A DNA stretch of 64,000 nucleotides from Mycolicibacterium vinylchloridicum (GCF_013404075.1 NZ_JACBJQ010000010.1:62001-126000), one strand, 5' to 3'; counted from the stretch's first letter, positions 8,368 through 19,053 are shown. Numbers and translations are program-made. The notes: generated by a model not told the origin, from the letters alone.

Positions 8368-9566
8368 TGCTTGGTCACCACCCATTGCGTGACGGGCATC
8401 GCCGGACGCCAACCGGTGAAGTCGCCCAGGGGCTCGGCCTCGTAGTGCTGGAATTTCCGTAGCTCGCCACCGAATCTCGAATGCCACTGGAAGACAAGTG
8501 CTTCTGATTCGACGGTGACGGCGTTCGCCACCAGCCGGCCGCCGACTGGCAGATGTTTCCAGCACGCATCCAAAAGACCCGGATTGGTGAGGCCGCCGCC
8601 GACGAAGATGGCCGACGGCCGCGGCACACCGTCGACGCCGCCGGTGCTGAGCTTGGCGTCACCGAAAGCCTCCGGCGCTTCGCCATGCACGTCGACGTCG
8701 GCGGCGTTGGCTGAGGCGTTGGCTCCGATGAACATCCGACGACGCTCGTCACGCTCGAAAGCCACTGCCGTGCAGCCGGGACGGCTACGGCACCACTCGA
8801 CGGAGATACTGCCTGATCCGGCGCCGACGTCCCAGAGCCGCTCGCCCGGCCGCGGCGCGAGCGCCGCCAACGTCGCCAGGCGGATGGAGTGCTTGGTGAT
8901 CTGCCCGTCGTTGACGAACATACTGTCGGTCAGCGTCCAGACCCGCCCGTCAGGCAGATAGCGCACGGCGATCACATGCAGGTCGTCGATGTCGGCGGGC
9001 GTCCCGTCAGCCCAATCCCGCGCGGTGCCGTCGTGGCGGCGCTCCCGTGGACCGCCGAGTTGTTCCAGGACAGTAAGTTCGGAGTCACCACGGCCAGAGT
9101 TGTTGAGCTGGATCGCCAGCGCTCTGAGGTCGGGTCCACCTTTGGACAACACGATCGCCTGGCCGCCGCGGCGCACCGCCTTTCGCGCGTCCGCGGTCAT
9201 AAGACTGATCACCTCGGTGTCCTGGACCGACCACCCGAGCCGGGCGCAGGCCAGCGTCACGCTCGACACATGCGGCAGCACCGTCACCCGGTCGGCGCCG
9301 CACAGGCGGATGAGCACGGCACCGACACCGTGAAGCATCGGGTCGCCGCTCGCAACCACGTGCACGTCGCCATCGAAGTCGCGGACCGCATACAGCCCGT
9401 CCAGGAATGGCTTACCCCATTCCCGGCGTTCGGCTGTCACCGATCCGTCCAGTAAATCGAGCTGCCGCTGTGACCCGTAAACGACTGTCGCCCGGCGCAA
9501 TTCAGCAGCAGATGCCGACACCAGCCCGGCCATGCCATCGGCACCGACACCGACCACAATGATCAT
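8364..9566 (-). CDS. cobL: Bifunctional precorrin-6Y methyltransferase/decarboxylase CobL
   Basis: Methylates C5 and C15 and decarboxylates the C12 acetate of precorrin-6B, giving precorrin-8X. The 400-residue protein is a CbiE-type domain (about 1-200, IIVVGVGADGM) followed by a CbiT-type Rossmann methyltransferase (about 215-400) with GAGSGSISVEW as SAM motif. The ATG at 9566 overlaps the upstream SDR stop by 4 nt. The arrangement matches Rv2073c-Rv2070c. Confidence 0.96.
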   Translation of the reverse strand: MIIVVGVGADGMAGLVSASAAELRRATVVYGSQRQLDLLDGSVTAERREWGKPFLDGLYAVRDFDGDVHVVASGDPMLHGVGAVLIRLCGADRVTVLPHVSSVTLACARLGWSVQDTEVISLMTADARKAVRRGGQAIVLSKGGPDLRALAIQLNNSGRGDSELTVLEQLGGPRERRHDGTARDWADGTPADIDDLHVIAVRYLPDGRVWTLTDSMFVNDGQITKHSIRLATLAALAPRPGERLWDVGAGSGSISVEWCRSRPGCTAVAFERDERRRMFIGANASANAADVDVHGEAPEAFGDAKLSTGGVDGVPRPSAIFVGGGLTNPGLLDACWKHLPVGGRLVANAVTVESEALVFQWHSRFGGELRKFQHYEAEPLGDFTGWRPAMPVTQWVVTKQ

Positions 9567-10306
9567 CGGGGCATCCTCCGCCACACGAACCGCGGCGTCA
9601 TCCGAAACGCGAAGGCCAACACCGCAAGGGGCGCGGGTACCCACACCGTGCTGCGGCCCGTGCGCAGAGCCCGGTCGGTCGCGTCGGCCACCTTGGCCGG
9701 CGTGGTGGACAGCGGCGCGGGCTTCATGCCCTCGGTCATCCGGCCGATCACAAACCCCGGCCGCACCAGCAGCAGCCGCACCCCGCTGCCGTGCAGTGCG
9801 TCGGCCAGCCCGGAGGCGAAGGCGTCCAGCCCGGCCTTGGCCGATCCGTAGACGTAGTTGGCGCGGCGCGCCCGCACCCCCGCGATCGAGGAGAACACCA
9901 CCAGGGCGCCGCGAGCGGCTGCCCGCATTGCGGCGGACAGGTGGGTCAGCAGGCTGACTTGAGCGACGAAATCGGTCTGCATGATCGCGGCGGCGTGGTC
10001 GGCGTCGGCCTCCGCACGGGCCTGATCGCCCAGGATTCCGAATGCCAGCACGGCGGTGCCGATCGGGCCGTGCTCGGCCACCAGCCGCTGGATCAACGGG
10101 CCGTGCGAGGCCAGATCGTCGGCGTCGAATTCGACGGTGTGCACCGCGGTGGCCCCGGCCGCACGCACCGCGCCGATCTGCTCGTCGAGCTGGTCGGCAC
10201 GCCGGGCGGCCAGCACCACGGTGGCGCCGGATGCCAATCGCTCGGCGACTTCGACACCGATCTCGCTGCGACCGCCGAAGATCACGACCGGACCCGTGTC
10301 ATTCAC
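9563..10306 (-). CDS. Short-chain dehydrogenase (Rv2073c-like), head of cobLMK operon
   Basis: Protein of 247 residues with a modified SDR cofactor loop (GGRSEIG near residue 10), FSSIAG with the catalytic serine and YGSAK as the Tyr-x3-Lys pair. Relatives are DprE2-like oxidoreductases, but no cell-wall genes are nearby. The GTG at 10306 is chosen because a GATAAT -10 box lies 7 nt upstream and because it gives the length of Rv2073c. It heads the four-gene operon with cobL, cobM and cobK; a role in corrin synthesis is not established. Confidence 0.88.
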   Translation of the reverse strand: MNDTGPVVIFGGRSEIGVEVAERLASGATVVLAARRADQLDEQIGAVRAAGATAVHTVEFDADDLASHGPLIQRLVAEHGPIGTAVLAFGILGDQARAEADADHAAAIMQTDFVAQVSLLTHLSAAMRAAARGALVVFSSIAGVRARRANYVYGSAKAGLDAFASGLADALHGSGVRLLLVRPGFVIGRMTEGMKPAPLSTTPAKVADATDRALRTGRSTVWVPAPLAVLAFAFRMTPRFVWRRMPR

Positions 10307-10313
10307 GGCTGTG

Positions 10314-10319
10314 ATTATC
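10314..10319 (-). promoter_or_regulatory. Predicted -10 box for the SDR-cobL-cobM-cobK operon
   Basis: GATAAT on the minus strand, 7 nt before the GTG at 10306, the geometry of a leaderless transcript. No ribosome-binding site precedes the GTG. Inference from spacing and similarity to the TANNNT/TATAAT consensus. Confidence 0.5.
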
Positions 10320-10327
10320 CACTGCGC

Positions 10328-10333
10328 TAGGTT
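10328..10333 (+). promoter_or_regulatory. Predicted -10 box for the F420 biliverdin reductase gene
   Basis: TAGGTT, 8 nt before the ATG at 10342 and without a Shine-Dalgarno sequence, fits a leaderless start. It lies in the 35-bp gap shared with the divergent SDR promoter. Confidence 0.45.
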
Positions 10334-10341
10334 GGACTCCG

Positions 10342-10755
10342 ATGGGCAACTCAACGACCCGGCTGACCAGCGATGCACTGGCCTTCCTCACCGAACGCCA
10401 CCTGGCGATGCTGACGACCTTGCGCTCGGACAACTCACCACACGTGGTGGCTGTCGGTTTCACCTTCGATCCCAAGACCCACATCGCCCGGGTCATCACC
10501 AGTGACGGCTCGCAGAAGGCCATCAACGCCGACCGGGACGGAGCCGTCGGCGTGCTCTCCCAGGTCGACGGCGCCCGATGGCTGTCGCTGGAGGGTCAGG
10601 CCAGTGTCAATCGGGATCCCGCCGCCGTCCGCGACGCCGAACTGCGCTACGCCCAGCGCTACCGCACCCCGCGCGTCAATCCCAAGCGTGTGGTCATCGA
10701 AGTACACGTGACCCGGGTGCTCGGGTCCTCGGACCTGCTGGACCGCAAGGCTTAG
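10342..10755 (+). CDS. F420H2-dependent biliverdin reductase (Rv2074-like)
   Basis: Split beta-barrel FDOR-B (PPOX-class) protein of 137 residues, the exact length of Rv2074, which has been shown to reduce biliverdin-IXalpha with F420H2. Typical segments are [14 protein letters not shown] and VGFTFDP, with [11 protein letters not shown] around the cofactor phosphate site. Its stop codon overlaps the convergent pepE stop by 3 nt. Assignment rests on family length, motifs and the conserved neighbourhood. Confidence 0.9.
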   Translation: MGNSTTRLTSDALAFLTERHLAMLTTLRSDNSPHVVAVGFTFDPKTHIARVITSDGSQKAINADRDGAVGVLSQVDGARWLSLEGQASVNRDPAAVRDAELRYAQRYRTPRVNPKRVVIEVHVTRVLGSSDLLDRKA

Positions 10756-11876
10756 ACGGGAACCACCGTCAGTTCGTGCGGGCCGTTGTTGACGGCCAGC
10801 GCACCGTCGGCGGTGACGATCACAATGTCCTCGATGCGGGCGCCCCACCGGCCCGGGAAGTAGACGCCCGGCTCGACGGAGAACGCCATGCCCTCGGTCA
10901 GCGTCAGGTCGTTGCCCGCCACGATGTAGGGCTCCTCGTGCACGGACAGTCCGATGCCGTGGCCGGTGCGATGCACGAAATACTCGGCCAGTCCGGCGTC
11001 GGCCAGGACGTCGCGCGCCGCGGCGTCGACCTGTTCGGCGGTCACGCCGGGGCGCACCGCCGCGACCGCCGCGGCCTGCGCACGCTGCAGAACCGCGTAC
11101 TGTTCGGCGATTTCGGTGCTCGGCTCCCCGAGGCTGTAGGTGCGGGTGCAATCGGAGTTGTAGCCGGGCGCATACGGCCCGCCGATGTCGACGACGACGA
11201 TATCGCCGGCCTGCAGCACCCGATCGGAATGTTCGTGGTGCGGGTCCGCACCGTGCGGGCCGGAGCCGACGATGATGAACGCCACCGCCGAATGCCCCTC
11301 GGCCACAATGGCTTTGGCGATATCGTCGGCGACGTCGGCTTCGGTGCGGCCGGGGACGAGGAATTCGGGCACCCGCGCGTGCACCCGGTCGATCGCCGCA
11401 CCGGCCTTGCGCAGCGCGTCGATCTCGGCGGGATCCTTGATCATCCGCAGCGAGCGCAACACGTCGGTCGCCAGTATCGGCACCGAGCCAAGCATCTCGG
11501 CCAGCGGCAGCAGGTGCAGCGCCGGCATCGAGTCCGTCACAGCGACCTGCGCATGCCCGCCGAGGGCCGCGCCCACCAGCTGGTAGGGATTCTCGCCGTC
11601 CACCCAGTCCTGCACGGGCAACCCCAGCTCGACGACCGCGGATTCCTTCAGTGCGGCCAGTTCCAGGCGCGGCACCACCATGATCGGCTGACCGGATGCC
11701 GGAACCACCAGCGCGGTCAGCCGCTCGAACGTCTGGGCCGCCGAGCCGACGAGGTAGCGCAGGTCATAGCCGGGGGTGATGACCAAGCCCGCCAGCCCGG
11801 CGTCGGCTGCCGCGGCTGCCGCGGCAGCGAGCCGGCGGGCGTAGACATCGCTGCTGAATCGGTCGGCAGTGCTCAT
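10752..11876 (-). CDS. pepE: M24 Xaa-Pro dipeptidase PepE
   Basis: Cytoplasmic metallopeptidase that cleaves Xaa-Pro dipeptides. The 374 residues match Rv2089c (about 375). The pita-bread fold metal ligands are visible in order: Asp in VVVDIGG, Asp in NSDCTRT, His in TGHGIG, Glu in SVEPG and Glu in RIEDI. The start is ATG 11876 (MSTADRF), 7 nt after a TAGCCT -10-like box. It diverges from the thioesterase-like gene. Confidence 0.94.
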   Translation of the reverse strand: MSTADRFSSDVYARRLAAAAAAAADAGLAGLVITPGYDLRYLVGSAAQTFERLTALVVPASGQPIMVVPRLELAALKESAVVELGLPVQDWVDGENPYQLVGAALGGHAQVAVTDSMPALHLLPLAEMLGSVPILATDVLRSLRMIKDPAEIDALRKAGAAIDRVHARVPEFLVPGRTEADVADDIAKAIVAEGHSAVAFIIVGSGPHGADPHHEHSDRVLQAGDIVVVDIGGPYAPGYNSDCTRTYSLGEPSTEIAEQYAVLQRAQAAAVAAVRPGVTAEQVDAAARDVLADAGLAEYFVHRTGHGIGLSVHEEPYIVAGNDLTLTEGMAFSVEPGVYFPGRWGARIEDIVIVTADGALAVNNGPHELTVVPV

Positions 11877-11883
11877 GCCAGCC

Positions 11884-11905
11884 AGGCTAGCTGCAGGCAT
11901 ACGAT
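11884..11905. promoter_or_regulatory. Divergent leaderless promoter pair (pepE / thioesterase)
   Basis: The minus strand has TAGCCT (11889-11884), 7 nt before the pepE ATG. The plus strand has TACGAT (11900-11905), 6 nt before the ATG at 11912. Both fit TANNNT and neither gene has a Shine-Dalgarno sequence, so the 35-bp gap seems to hold two back-to-back leaderless promoters. Confidence 0.4.
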
Positions 11906-11911
11906 GACGCG

Positions 11912-12763
11912 ATGCTGCGCGACATCCGTGAGCTCGCCGACGATCCCGCGGCGTATGCCGCCGAACTCAACCGCCGGTGGGGTGGCCTGCTCAGCTATCG
12001 CTACCTGGGCCGCAGCTACTCGTCGATGGACATCGGCGCCCAGGACACCGTCGATGTCCGCCACGACATGCGCAATCCGACAGGCGGGCTGTACCTGGCG
12101 GTGCTGGGCATCGTCTCACCGGACAGCGGGCTGGTGTCCGACCGCGAGGCGGTGCCCAACCCGGTGGTGATCTCCATCCAGGTCCTCGACCCCGGCCGCG
12201 ATGTACGCCGCATCGAGATCCAATCCGAAGACCTCAAGCGCGGCAGGCAGATGTCCTACAGCCGGTCCCGGATCGTCGACGCGGACAACCCCTCGCGCGT
12301 GCTGGCGCTCAACGAGGGCCAGGGCGTCAGCATCGGTGTTCCGCCCGAGGGGCTGGAGAGGATGGAGCTCAACCCGATCGAGGTCGTCGACTCCCCCGAC
12401 CTGCCTCCGTTGTGGCAGGTGTTCGGTGCCGCCCGCCGGCCCGACGGCGTCTGGGCACTGCCCGAGCTGTCGGTCGAGGTGGCGTCTCCGGATGCCGCGC
12501 TGCACATCGGTCCGCAGTTCGTGGTGCTGGAAACCGCCGCCCTCGATGCCGCAGCCACCGTGACAGGCACCGACCGCCTGCAGGGACTCAGCTCGCACGT
12601 GATGTTCCTGGCGCGCGGCAAAGTCGGGCCGTTCCGGGTGGACGTGGAGCCGATCCGCGGCGCCGGCGGGACCGTCGGGGTGCGCGCCACGATGTACGAC
12701 GAGGGCGCCGGCGACAAGGCCATCACCGCCGCCTCGTACGTGTTCGCTTACGAGCGCGGATAA
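11912..12763 (+). CDS. Acyl-CoA thioesterase-like (double hotdog) protein
   Basis: Protein of 283 residues, probably cytoplasmic. The overall pattern (an N-terminal half with hotdog-like strands, LNPIEVVDSPDLPPLWQVFGAARRPDG in the linker region, a second half closing in [27 protein letters not shown]) resembles the TesB-like proteins common in mycobacteria. No catalytic residue can be assigned with confidence. It overlaps the convergent VOC gene by 16 bp. Confidence 0.6.
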   Translation: MLRDIRELADDPAAYAAELNRRWGGLLSYRYLGRSYSSMDIGAQDTVDVRHDMRNPTGGLYLAVLGIVSPDSGLVSDREAVPNPVVISIQVLDPGRDVRRIEIQSEDLKRGRQMSYSRSRIVDADNPSRVLALNEGQGVSIGVPPEGLERMELNPIEVVDSPDLPPLWQVFGAARRPDGVWALPELSVEVASPDAALHIGPQFVVLETAALDAAATVTGTDRLQGLSSHVMFLARGKVGPFRVDVEPIRGAGGTVGVRATMYDEGAGDKAITAASYVFAYERG

Positions 12764-13140
12764 CTCGCGATCTCGACGAGATTGCCCTCGGGATCACGGC
12801 AGTAGCACGACGTCATCGGGCCCAGCGCACCGGTTTTGGGGACAGGCCCCTCGGTGATCGTCACGCCGGCGTCACTCAGCGCCGTCGCGACGTCGTCGGG
12901 CGATGCCGTGGTGATGAAACACAGGTCCACCGCGCCGGGCGAATCCACCGCTGCGGTGGGCCAGTCCGGCGCACCGGTTGGGCGCAGATTGAGCTTCTGA
13001 GCGCCGAATCGCAACGCCACCCGGCCGCCGGAGAACACCTCGCGACGCATGCCCAGCACGCGGACGTACCAGTCGGCGACGGCGTCGACGTCACGACAGT
13101 TGAGCACCACGTGGTCGATCCGCTCGATGGCGAACGACAT
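12748..13140 (-). CDS. VOC (glyoxalase/dioxygenase-fold) protein
   Basis: Single VOC domain of 130 residues. The beta-alpha-beta start [24 protein letters not shown] supplies a metal histidine, and the closing [14 protein letters not shown] supplies a metal glutamate. Such proteins may be glyoxalases, ring-cleavage enzymes or antibiotic-binding proteins; the substrate is unknown. It is divergent from fenA, with 20 bp between the starts. Confidence 0.88.
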   Translation of the reverse strand: MSFAIERIDHVVLNCRDVDAVADWYVRVLGMRREVFSGGRVALRFGAQKLNLRPTGAPDWPTAAVDSPGAVDLCFITTASPDDVATALSDAGVTITEGPVPKTGALGPMTSCYCRDPEGNLVEIASYPRS

Positions 13141-13160
13141 ACGCCAACGCTACTGGCAGG

Positions 13161-14120
13161 ATGGCTGACATGTCTGCACCGGTGTTGCTGCTCGACGGCG
13201 CCAGCATGTGGTTTCGCTCCTTCTTCGGCGTTCCGTCGTCGATCACCGCTCCCGACGGCAGGCAGGTCAATGCCGTGCGCGGGTTCCTCGACAGCGTGGC
13301 CACACTGATCACCCGCGAGCGGCCGTCCCGGCTGGTGGTCTGCCTGGATCTGGACTGGCGCCCGCAGTTCCGGGTCGACGCGATCCCGTCGTACAAAGCG
13401 CACCGCGTCGCAGAGGAAATGCCCAGCGGTGAAACGGATTTGGAAGAGACTCCGGACGAGCTGAGCCATCAGGTGGACATGATCATGGAGCTGCTCGACG
13501 CGTTCGGGATCACCACCGCCGGCGCGGAAGGCTACGAGGCCGACGACGTGCTGGGCACTCTGGCCACGGCCGAAAAGCGGGATCCCGTGGTCGTTGTCAG
13601 CGGTGACCGCGACCTGCTGCAACTGGTCGGCGACGACCCGGTGGCGGTGCGGGTGCTGTATCTGGGCCGTGGCCTCTCGAACGCGACGATGTTCGGGCCG
13701 GCCGAGGTCGCCGAGAAATACGGCGTGCCGGTGCATCGGGCCGGGACCGCATACGCCGAACTGGCTCTGCTGCGCGGTGATCCGTCCGACGGGCTGCCCG
13801 GAGTGCCGGGCGTCGGGGAGAAGACCGCGGCCACGCTGCTCGCCCAATACGGCTCGCTGGACGACATCCTGACTGCTGCTCACGACCCGAAGTCGAAGCT
13901 GTCCAAGGCTTTTCGCGCGAAGCTGCTGGCCGCTACCGACTACATCGAGGCGGCCGGGCCGGTGGTGCTGGTGGCCCGCGATGCGCCCGTGACACTCTCG
14001 AAGGCCGACGACCGGCTTCCGCTGGCGGCCGCCGACCCCGCCCGTGTCGCCGACCTGGCGCACGCCTACGGCGTCAGCTCGTCGATCGGTCGCCTGCAGA
14101 AGGCACTGGACGGGCTCTAA
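13161..14120 (+). CDS. fenA: 5' flap endonuclease / 5'-3' exonuclease FenA (Rv2090-like)
   Basis: Stand-alone FEN nuclease for removal of RNA primers and 5' flaps. The 319-residue protein shows the acidic metal cluster in [23 protein letters not shown] and SGDRDLLQL, and a helix-two-turn-helix [11 protein letters not shown] that binds downstream duplex DNA. It lacks polymerase domains. M. smegmatis FenA is the characterised homologue. The start is ATG 13161 or ATG 13170; neither has a strong ribosome-binding site. Confidence 0.92.
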   Translation: MADMSAPVLLLDGASMWFRSFFGVPSSITAPDGRQVNAVRGFLDSVATLITRERPSRLVVCLDLDWRPQFRVDAIPSYKAHRVAEEMPSGETDLEETPDELSHQVDMIMELLDAFGITTAGAEGYEADDVLGTLATAEKRDPVVVVSGDRDLLQLVGDDPVAVRVLYLGRGLSNATMFGPAEVAEKYGVPVHRAGTAYAELALLRGDPSDGLPGVPGVGEKTAATLLAQYGSLDDILTAAHDPKSKLSKAFRAKLLAATDYIEAAGPVVLVARDAPVTLSKADDRLPLAAADPARVADLAHAYGVSSSIGRLQKALDGL

Positions 14121-14127
14121 CTAACTG

Positions 14128-14187
14128 CGAGCGTGCGTGTCGGTACACCGACACGCCGCCGGGGCGGGCATTTCGCGCACGCTCGCC
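14128..14187. terminator. Nested inverted repeats between convergent genes (bidirectional terminator candidate)
   Basis: Outer arms GCGAGCGTGCG (14128-14138) and CGCACGCTCGC (14177-14187) are exact reverse complements. An inner 10-bp pair, GCGTGTCGGT (14136-14145) and ACCGACACGC (14148-14157), is also exact. The left outer and inner arms share 3 nt, so two alternative foldings compete. It lies between the 3' ends of fenA and the DUF4333 gene and has no U tract, as is common for mycobacterial terminators. Confidence 0.6.
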
Positions 14188-14196
14188 GCCCAGCGG

Positions 14197-14997
14197 CTAC
14201 TTGGGCCGGCCGACCTCGTAGGTACCCTTGTCATCCTGGAACGTCACCGTCACCTGGCGCTTGGTGCCGTCGATGCTCACCTCGCAGGTGAAGGTGTCAC
14301 CCTTCTTCACCGTCGGGTTGGCGCCGTTGTTGCACTTGACGTCCTTGACGTTCTTGGCGCCGTAGCCGTTGGTCTCGTCGGTGAGGATCTGCTGCACACC
14401 CACCTGGGCCTTGGCGATGTCGAGCTTGGTCGTGACGAAGAAGCCGGGCTTCCAGAAGCCCATCACCAGCACGACGGCCACGACGATCGCGGCCAGCACG
14501 CCGATGACGGTGAAGATGACTGCCGAGGACTTCTTGGCCCCCTCGCCGCCGTCCATCTGCGGGTAGGTGCTGTACTGGCCGGGCTGGTTGGGGTCGCCCG
14601 GCTGCTGCGGGTACTGGCCCGGCTGCTGCGGATACTGACCGGTCTGCGGGTATTGGCCGTACTGCGGCTGACCGTATTGGGGCGGCTGACCGTATTGGCC
14701 CGGCTGCCCGTAGGCGGCCGGGTTGTATTCGGTCGGCGCCTGGTACGGCGGTTGCTGTGGGTAGCCCTGCGCCGGTTGCTGGCCGTACTGCGGGTACTGC
14801 GGCTGGGTGTAGGCGGGCGGCTGCCACGCCGGAGGCTCGCTGGTGGGCTGCTGCCCCCAGGCGGGAGTCTCCGGGGCCGGGGTTTCCGGCGGTTGCCAGG
14901 CGGGCGTGGGCTGCTCGGAGCCGGGGGCGGGCTGATCCTGACCCTGTGCGGGCTGGCCCTGCCAGGGATTGGGGTCAGATCCCTGCGGTCCGCTCAT
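14197..14997 (-). CDS. Pro/Gln/Tyr-rich membrane protein with C-terminal DUF4333 (Rv2091c-like)
   Basis: Protein of 266 residues. Residues 1-150 are low complexity with repeated [17 protein letters not shown] units; a single membrane helix follows (about 158-180, [21 protein letters not shown]), then an extracytoplasmic DUF4333 domain with a cysteine pair (KCNNG and FTCEV), probably disulfide-bonded. A good Shine-Dalgarno AGGAGAG precedes the ATG. Function unknown; the position next to helY is conserved. Confidence 0.88.
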   Translation of the reverse strand: MSGPQGSDPNPWQGQPAQGQDQPAPGSEQPTPAWQPPETPAPETPAWGQQPTSEPPAWQPPAYTQPQYPQYGQQPAQGYPQQPPYQAPTEYNPAAYGQPGQYGQPPQYGQPQYGQYPQTGQYPQQPGQYPQQPGDPNQPGQYSTYPQMDGGEGAKKSSAVIFTVIGVLAAIVVAVVLVMGFWKPGFFVTTKLDIAKAQVGVQQILTDETNGYGAKNVKDVKCNNGANPTVKKGDTFTCEVSIDGTKRQVTVTFQDDKGTYEVGRPK

Positions 14998-15053
14998 CGT
15001 CTCTCCTTGATCTGGTAGCGATTCGCCGCTCCCACCGTAGCGTTTGCATCACC

Positions 15054-17816
15054 CTACCCGCCATCAACAGCGACGACGCCGCGCCGGATGTCGTCGATGG
15101 CACGTTTCGCAGTGCTGCGCAGGCCCGCTTCCGGCCCGGCATTGCGCACCTGGTCGAGCAGATCGAGCACCTGACGACACCACCGGACGAAATCGCCCGC
15201 GGGTAGCGGTGTGCCGCCACCGGCAACATCGGAAGCCGCCAGCGCGGCGGCCAGGTCGCCGGTCGTCGCCCACCGGTACACCGCGGCGACGAATCCCTCG
15301 TCGGGCTCGCGCGTCGGCGAGATCCGGTGCCGGCTCTCGTCGGCGCGCAACTGCCCGGACAGTCTCCGCGTCTCGACGAGGGCGCGCCGCACGTTCGGGG
15401 TCGGCATCTCGATCGCGTGTGCCGGGGTCGGGCCGTCACTGCCCCGGGTCTCGAACACCATCGCCGAGAGCACCGCGGCCAGCTCGGCCGGGGCCAGCCC
15501 CTTCCAGATCCCCGTGCGCAGGCATTCGGCGACCAAGAGATCGCTCTCGCTGTAGATCCGCGCCAGCAGCCGCCCGTCGGCCGTCACCCGCGGCTGTCCG
15601 TCTCGTTGCTCGATGAACCCACGCTCGGAGAGCAGCCCGACGATCCGGTCGAACCTGCGCGCCAGCGAATTGGTTGCGGCGCTGACCTTCTTGCGGATCT
15701 GCTCGTTGTCCCGCTCCATCCGCAGATAACGCTCACCGATGCGCACCTTGGCCTCTCGGTCGGGCAGTCCGTGCGCCGAATGCTTGCGCATCGCGACGCG
15801 CAGCGCCGCCAATTCCGGGTCGATATCGGCGGTTTCGTCGCTCTCACCGCGCCGACGACGGGCCGAGGGAACCGTCAGCCCAACCGCCGCCGACCGCAGC
15901 GCCGACGCCAAGTCCCGGCGCACTCGCGGCTGGCGATGCTCGACCCGCTTGGGCAGCGACATCGACCCGAGCGGTGCCGCCGCCCCGGTGAAATCGGCCG
16001 AGGAAACCCTTCCGGCCCAATGGTGTTCGGTCAGCACCAGCGGGCGCGGATCGGATTCTTCGTGGGCGGCTTCGAGCACGACCGCCAACCCGCCGCGGCG
16101 ACCCTGGGTGATGTTGATGATGTCGCCCTTACGAAGCGCGCTCAGTGCCTCAGCGGTCGCCTGCCTGCGTTGCAGGCGCGAGGCCCGGGACTGCGCACGC
16201 TCCCGCTCGCTGATCTTGGCGCGCAGCCGTACGTAGTCGAGGATCGGCGGTTCGCGGTCAGGGTTGGCGCGGCGATCCCAGCCCAGTTCGGCGGCGATCT
16301 CGCCCAGCATCTTCTCCCCCCGCTCGACACCGCGGACCAGCCCCACGACCGACCGGTCGGCCTGATACTGCGCGAACGACCGCTCCAACAGCGCATGCGC
16401 CTGCTCAGGGCCCATCTGGTTCACCAGGTTGATCGTCATGTTGTACGACGGCGCGAACGAGCTCTTCAGCGGGAACGTGCGGGTCGACGCCAGCCCGGCG
16501 ACCTCCGCGGGTTCGACGTCTGGGTGCCACAACACGACGGCATGACCCTCGACGTCGATACCGCGCCGCCCCGCGCGCCCGGTCAGTTGGGTGTACTCCC
16601 CCGGCGTCAGCGGCATGTGCTGTTCGCCGTTGAACTTGACCAGCTTCTCCAACACGACGGTGCGGGCCGGCATGTTGATGCCCAGCGCCAGCGTCTCGGT
16701 CGCGAAGACGGCCTTCACCAGGCCGGCGGTGAACAACTCCTCGACGGTGTGCCGGAACACCGGCAGCATTCCCGCGTGGTGGGCGGCCAGTCCCCGCAGC
16801 AGCCCCTCCCGCCATTCGTAGTAGTCGAGCACCACCAGGTCGGAATCGGCGAGATCGCCACAGCGCCGGTCGATCACCTCGGCGATCCGCTTGCGCTCCT
16901 CGTCGTCGGTCAGCTTCAGCGGGCTGCGCAGGCACTGCTTGACCGCCGCGTCGCAGCCTGCACGCGAGAAGATGAACGTGATGGCCGGAAGCAGCCCTTC
17001 ACGGTCGAGCGAGGCAATCACGTCGGGCCGCGACGGCGGGCGGTACAGGCCCGACCGGCCGCCGGGGCGGCCCGGGCCGCGGCGGCGCGGCTCCCAGTCG
17101 GTGAGGCGTTCGGCCTCGCGCCGATGGGCGATGTGCCGGATCAGGTCGGGGTCGACGAGGTGTTGCTTTCCCTCGCGGTCATAGTCGAACAGGTCGAACA
17201 GCCGCTTGCCCACCAACACGTGCTGCCACAACGGAACCGGCCGGTGTTCGTCGACGACGACGGTGGTGTCACCGCGCACGGTCTGGATCCAGCCGCCGAA
17301 CTCCTCGGCATTGCTCACCGTCGCGGACAAGCTGACCAGCCGCACGTCCTCGGGCAGATGCAGGATCACTTCCTCCCACACCGCGCCCCGCATCCGGTCG
17401 GCCAGGAAGTGCACCTCGTCCATCACGACATGCGAAAGTCCGTGCAAAGCATCAGATCCGGCGTACAGCATGTTGCGCAGCACCTCGGTGGTCATCACCA
17501 CCACGGGCGCGTCGCCGTTCACCGACTGGTCGCCGGTCAGCAGACCGATGTTCTCCGCGCCGTAGCGGCGCACCAGATCGTTGTGCTTCTGATTGCTCAG
17601 CGCCTTGATCGGCGTGGTGTAGAAGCACTTTCGGCCCGCCGCAAGCGCGAGGTGCACCGCGAACTCACCGACGACGGTCTTGCCCGCGCCGGTCGGTGCA
17701 CACACCAGCACGCCATGGCCACGCTCGAGGGCCTCACACGCCTGCCGTTGGAACGGGTCGAGCCGAAACGTCAGCAGCTCGCTGAACTGCTGAAGCTGGC
17801 TAGGTGATGTCGTCAT
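15054..17816 (-). CDS. helY: Ski2-like DEAD/DEVH-box helicase HelY
   Basis: ATP-dependent RNA/DNA helicase of 920 residues. Motif I APTGAGKT is at 40-47, motif II DEVH lies within [15 protein letters not shown], motif III is SLSATVSN, and [15 protein letters not shown] and [12 protein letters not shown] are motifs V and VI; a DSHCT-like C-terminal domain follows. The gene overlaps the tatC stop by 17 bp, so it follows tatA-tatC in the same transcript, as in M. tuberculosis. Confidence 0.95.
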   Translation of the reverse strand: MTTSPSQLQQFSELLTFRLDPFQRQACEALERGHGVLVCAPTGAGKTVVGEFAVHLALAAGRKCFYTTPIKALSNQKHNDLVRRYGAENIGLLTGDQSVNGDAPVVVMTTEVLRNMLYAGSDALHGLSHVVMDEVHFLADRMRGAVWEEVILHLPEDVRLVSLSATVSNAEEFGGWIQTVRGDTTVVVDEHRPVPLWQHVLVGKRLFDLFDYDREGKQHLVDPDLIRHIAHRREAERLTDWEPRRRGPGRPGGRSGLYRPPSRPDVIASLDREGLLPAITFIFSRAGCDAAVKQCLRSPLKLTDDEERKRIAEVIDRRCGDLADSDLVVLDYYEWREGLLRGLAAHHAGMLPVFRHTVEELFTAGLVKAVFATETLALGINMPARTVVLEKLVKFNGEQHMPLTPGEYTQLTGRAGRRGIDVEGHAVVLWHPDVEPAEVAGLASTRTFPLKSSFAPSYNMTINLVNQMGPEQAHALLERSFAQYQADRSVVGLVRGVERGEKMLGEIAAELGWDRRANPDREPPILDYVRLRAKISERERAQSRASRLQRRQATAEALSALRKGDIINITQGRRGGLAVVLEAAHEESDPRPLVLTEHHWAGRVSSADFTGAAAPLGSMSLPKRVEHRQPRVRRDLASALRSAAVGLTVPSARRRRGESDETADIDPELAALRVAMRKHSAHGLPDREAKVRIGERYLRMERDNEQIRKKVSAATNSLARRFDRIVGLLSERGFIEQRDGQPRVTADGRLLARIYSESDLLVAECLRTGIWKGLAPAELAAVLSAMVFETRGSDGPTPAHAIEMPTPNVRRALVETRRLSGQLRADESRHRISPTREPDEGFVAAVYRWATTGDLAAALAASDVAGGGTPLPAGDFVRWCRQVLDLLDQVRNAGPEAGLRSTAKRAIDDIRRGVVAVDGG

Positions 17817-18735
17817 GCTGTGCCGCGAACGTGACCGGGGCGGTAACCGGAGCCGGCGCCTCGATAGGTGCGGCCTGGTCGTCGGGAATCTCGGCTTGCG
17901 CCTCCCGCTTGGCTTTTCGCCGGTCGTGCAGTCGGGCGATCTGGATCGCGAACTCGAGCAGCAGCGTCAGCGCCAAACCGAGTGCGAGCATCGAGAACGG
18001 GTCGGAGCCGGGCGTGGCGAACGCGGCAAAGACGAATACCCCGAAGATCAGGCCGCGGCGCCACGCCTTGAGCTTGGCGTACGGCAGCACGCCGATCAGG
18101 TTCAACATGATGATCAGCAGCGGGAATTCGAAGCTGACGCCGAAGATCAGCAGGAGGTTGATCAGGAAGCCGAAGTACTGGTCGCCCGACAGCGCGGTGA
18201 CCTGAACGTCGCTGCCGACCGTCAGCAGGAAGTGCAAGGCCTTGGAGAGCACGAAGTAGGCCAGCACGGTGCCGGACACGAACAGCAGTGCGGCGAAGAA
18301 GACGAAGATCGACGCGAATCGGCGCTCGTTGCGATAGAGGCCGGGGGTGATGAACGCCCACAGCTGGTGCAGCCAGACGGGGCAGGCCAGCACGATACCG
18401 GCGGTCAGGCCGACCTTCAGCCGCAACATGAATTGGTCGAACGGCGCGGTCGCCAACAATCGGCAGCCACCGTCGGCGCTGATATCGGCGCGCGCCGACT
18501 GGGGCAGCGAACAGTAGGGCTCGCGCAGCCATTCACCGAGGCTCTCGATACCGAGGAAACCGTGGCTGTACCAGAGGAAGCCGACGATGGTCGTCAGCGC
18601 GACGGCGGCCAGCGAGATCAGCAGCCGGGTCCGCAGCTCCCGGATGTGGTCGACGAGGGACATGGTCCCGTCGGGATTGGTGCGGCTGCGGCGTTGTCGT
18701 GGATCCAGCCGCGACAGGATTTTAGGGGTGCGCAC
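17800..18735 (-). CDS. tatC: Sec-independent translocase subunit TatC
   Basis: Multi-spanning receptor for twin-arginine signal peptides. The 311-residue protein has the conserved N-terminal [10 protein letters not shown], six hydrophobic segments, and a charged C-terminal extension of about 50 residues typical of mycobacteria. The start is GTG 18735; an internal ATG in [14 protein letters not shown] is a possible alternative. It lies 45 bp after tatA and overlaps helY by 17 bp. Confidence 0.95.
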   Translation of the reverse strand: MRTPKILSRLDPRQRRSRTNPDGTMSLVDHIRELRTRLLISLAAVALTTIVGFLWYSHGFLGIESLGEWLREPYCSLPQSARADISADGGCRLLATAPFDQFMLRLKVGLTAGIVLACPVWLHQLWAFITPGLYRNERRFASIFVFFAALLFVSGTVLAYFVLSKALHFLLTVGSDVQVTALSGDQYFGFLINLLLIFGVSFEFPLLIIMLNLIGVLPYAKLKAWRRGLIFGVFVFAAFATPGSDPFSMLALGLALTLLLEFAIQIARLHDRRKAKREAQAEIPDDQAAPIEAPAPVTAPVTFAAQHDDIT

Positions 18736-18780
18736 GGCAGCGTCTGACTACGGCGCACGAGCGCCTGGTCGTTGTGGGGT

Positions 18781-19053
18781 TCAGGCCGGTTTGGCGTCGG
18801 TGTGGCTCTGGGCCGGTGGTGTCACCGGTGCCTCGACGCGCTCGGACTGAACCTGGGTGGGCGGCTGCGCGGGCGTGACGGGAGTGTCCGCCTTGTGCTC
18901 GTTCTGCAGCTCCTTGACTTCGGACTTGAAGATGCGCATCGACTTGCCCAGCGAGCGGGCAGCGTCAGGCAACCTCTTCGACCCGAAGAGCAGCACGACC
19001 ACCGCGATGAGAATCAGCCAGTGCCACGGTTGTAGAGCACCCAATTTGGTCAC
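18781..19053 (-). CDS. tatA: Sec-independent translocase subunit TatA
   Basis: Pore-forming Tat subunit of 90 residues: a membrane helix at about 11-25, the hinge FGSKRLPD and an amphipathic helix ([19 protein letters not shown]), then a proline-rich disordered tail. The GTG start is preceded directly by GGAG. It begins the tatA-tatC-helY unit and lies 57 bp after pafC. Confidence 0.95.
   Translation of the reverse strand: MTKLGALQPWHWLILIAVVVLLFGSKRLPDAARSLGKSMRIFKSEVKELQNEHKADTPVTPAQPPTQVQSERVEAPVTPPAQSHTDAKPA

Noticed and set aside
15327..17807. 826-residue open frame antisense to helY
   Set aside because: A shadow of the helicase; high GC at third positions keeps the opposite frame open. 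No recognisable domain.
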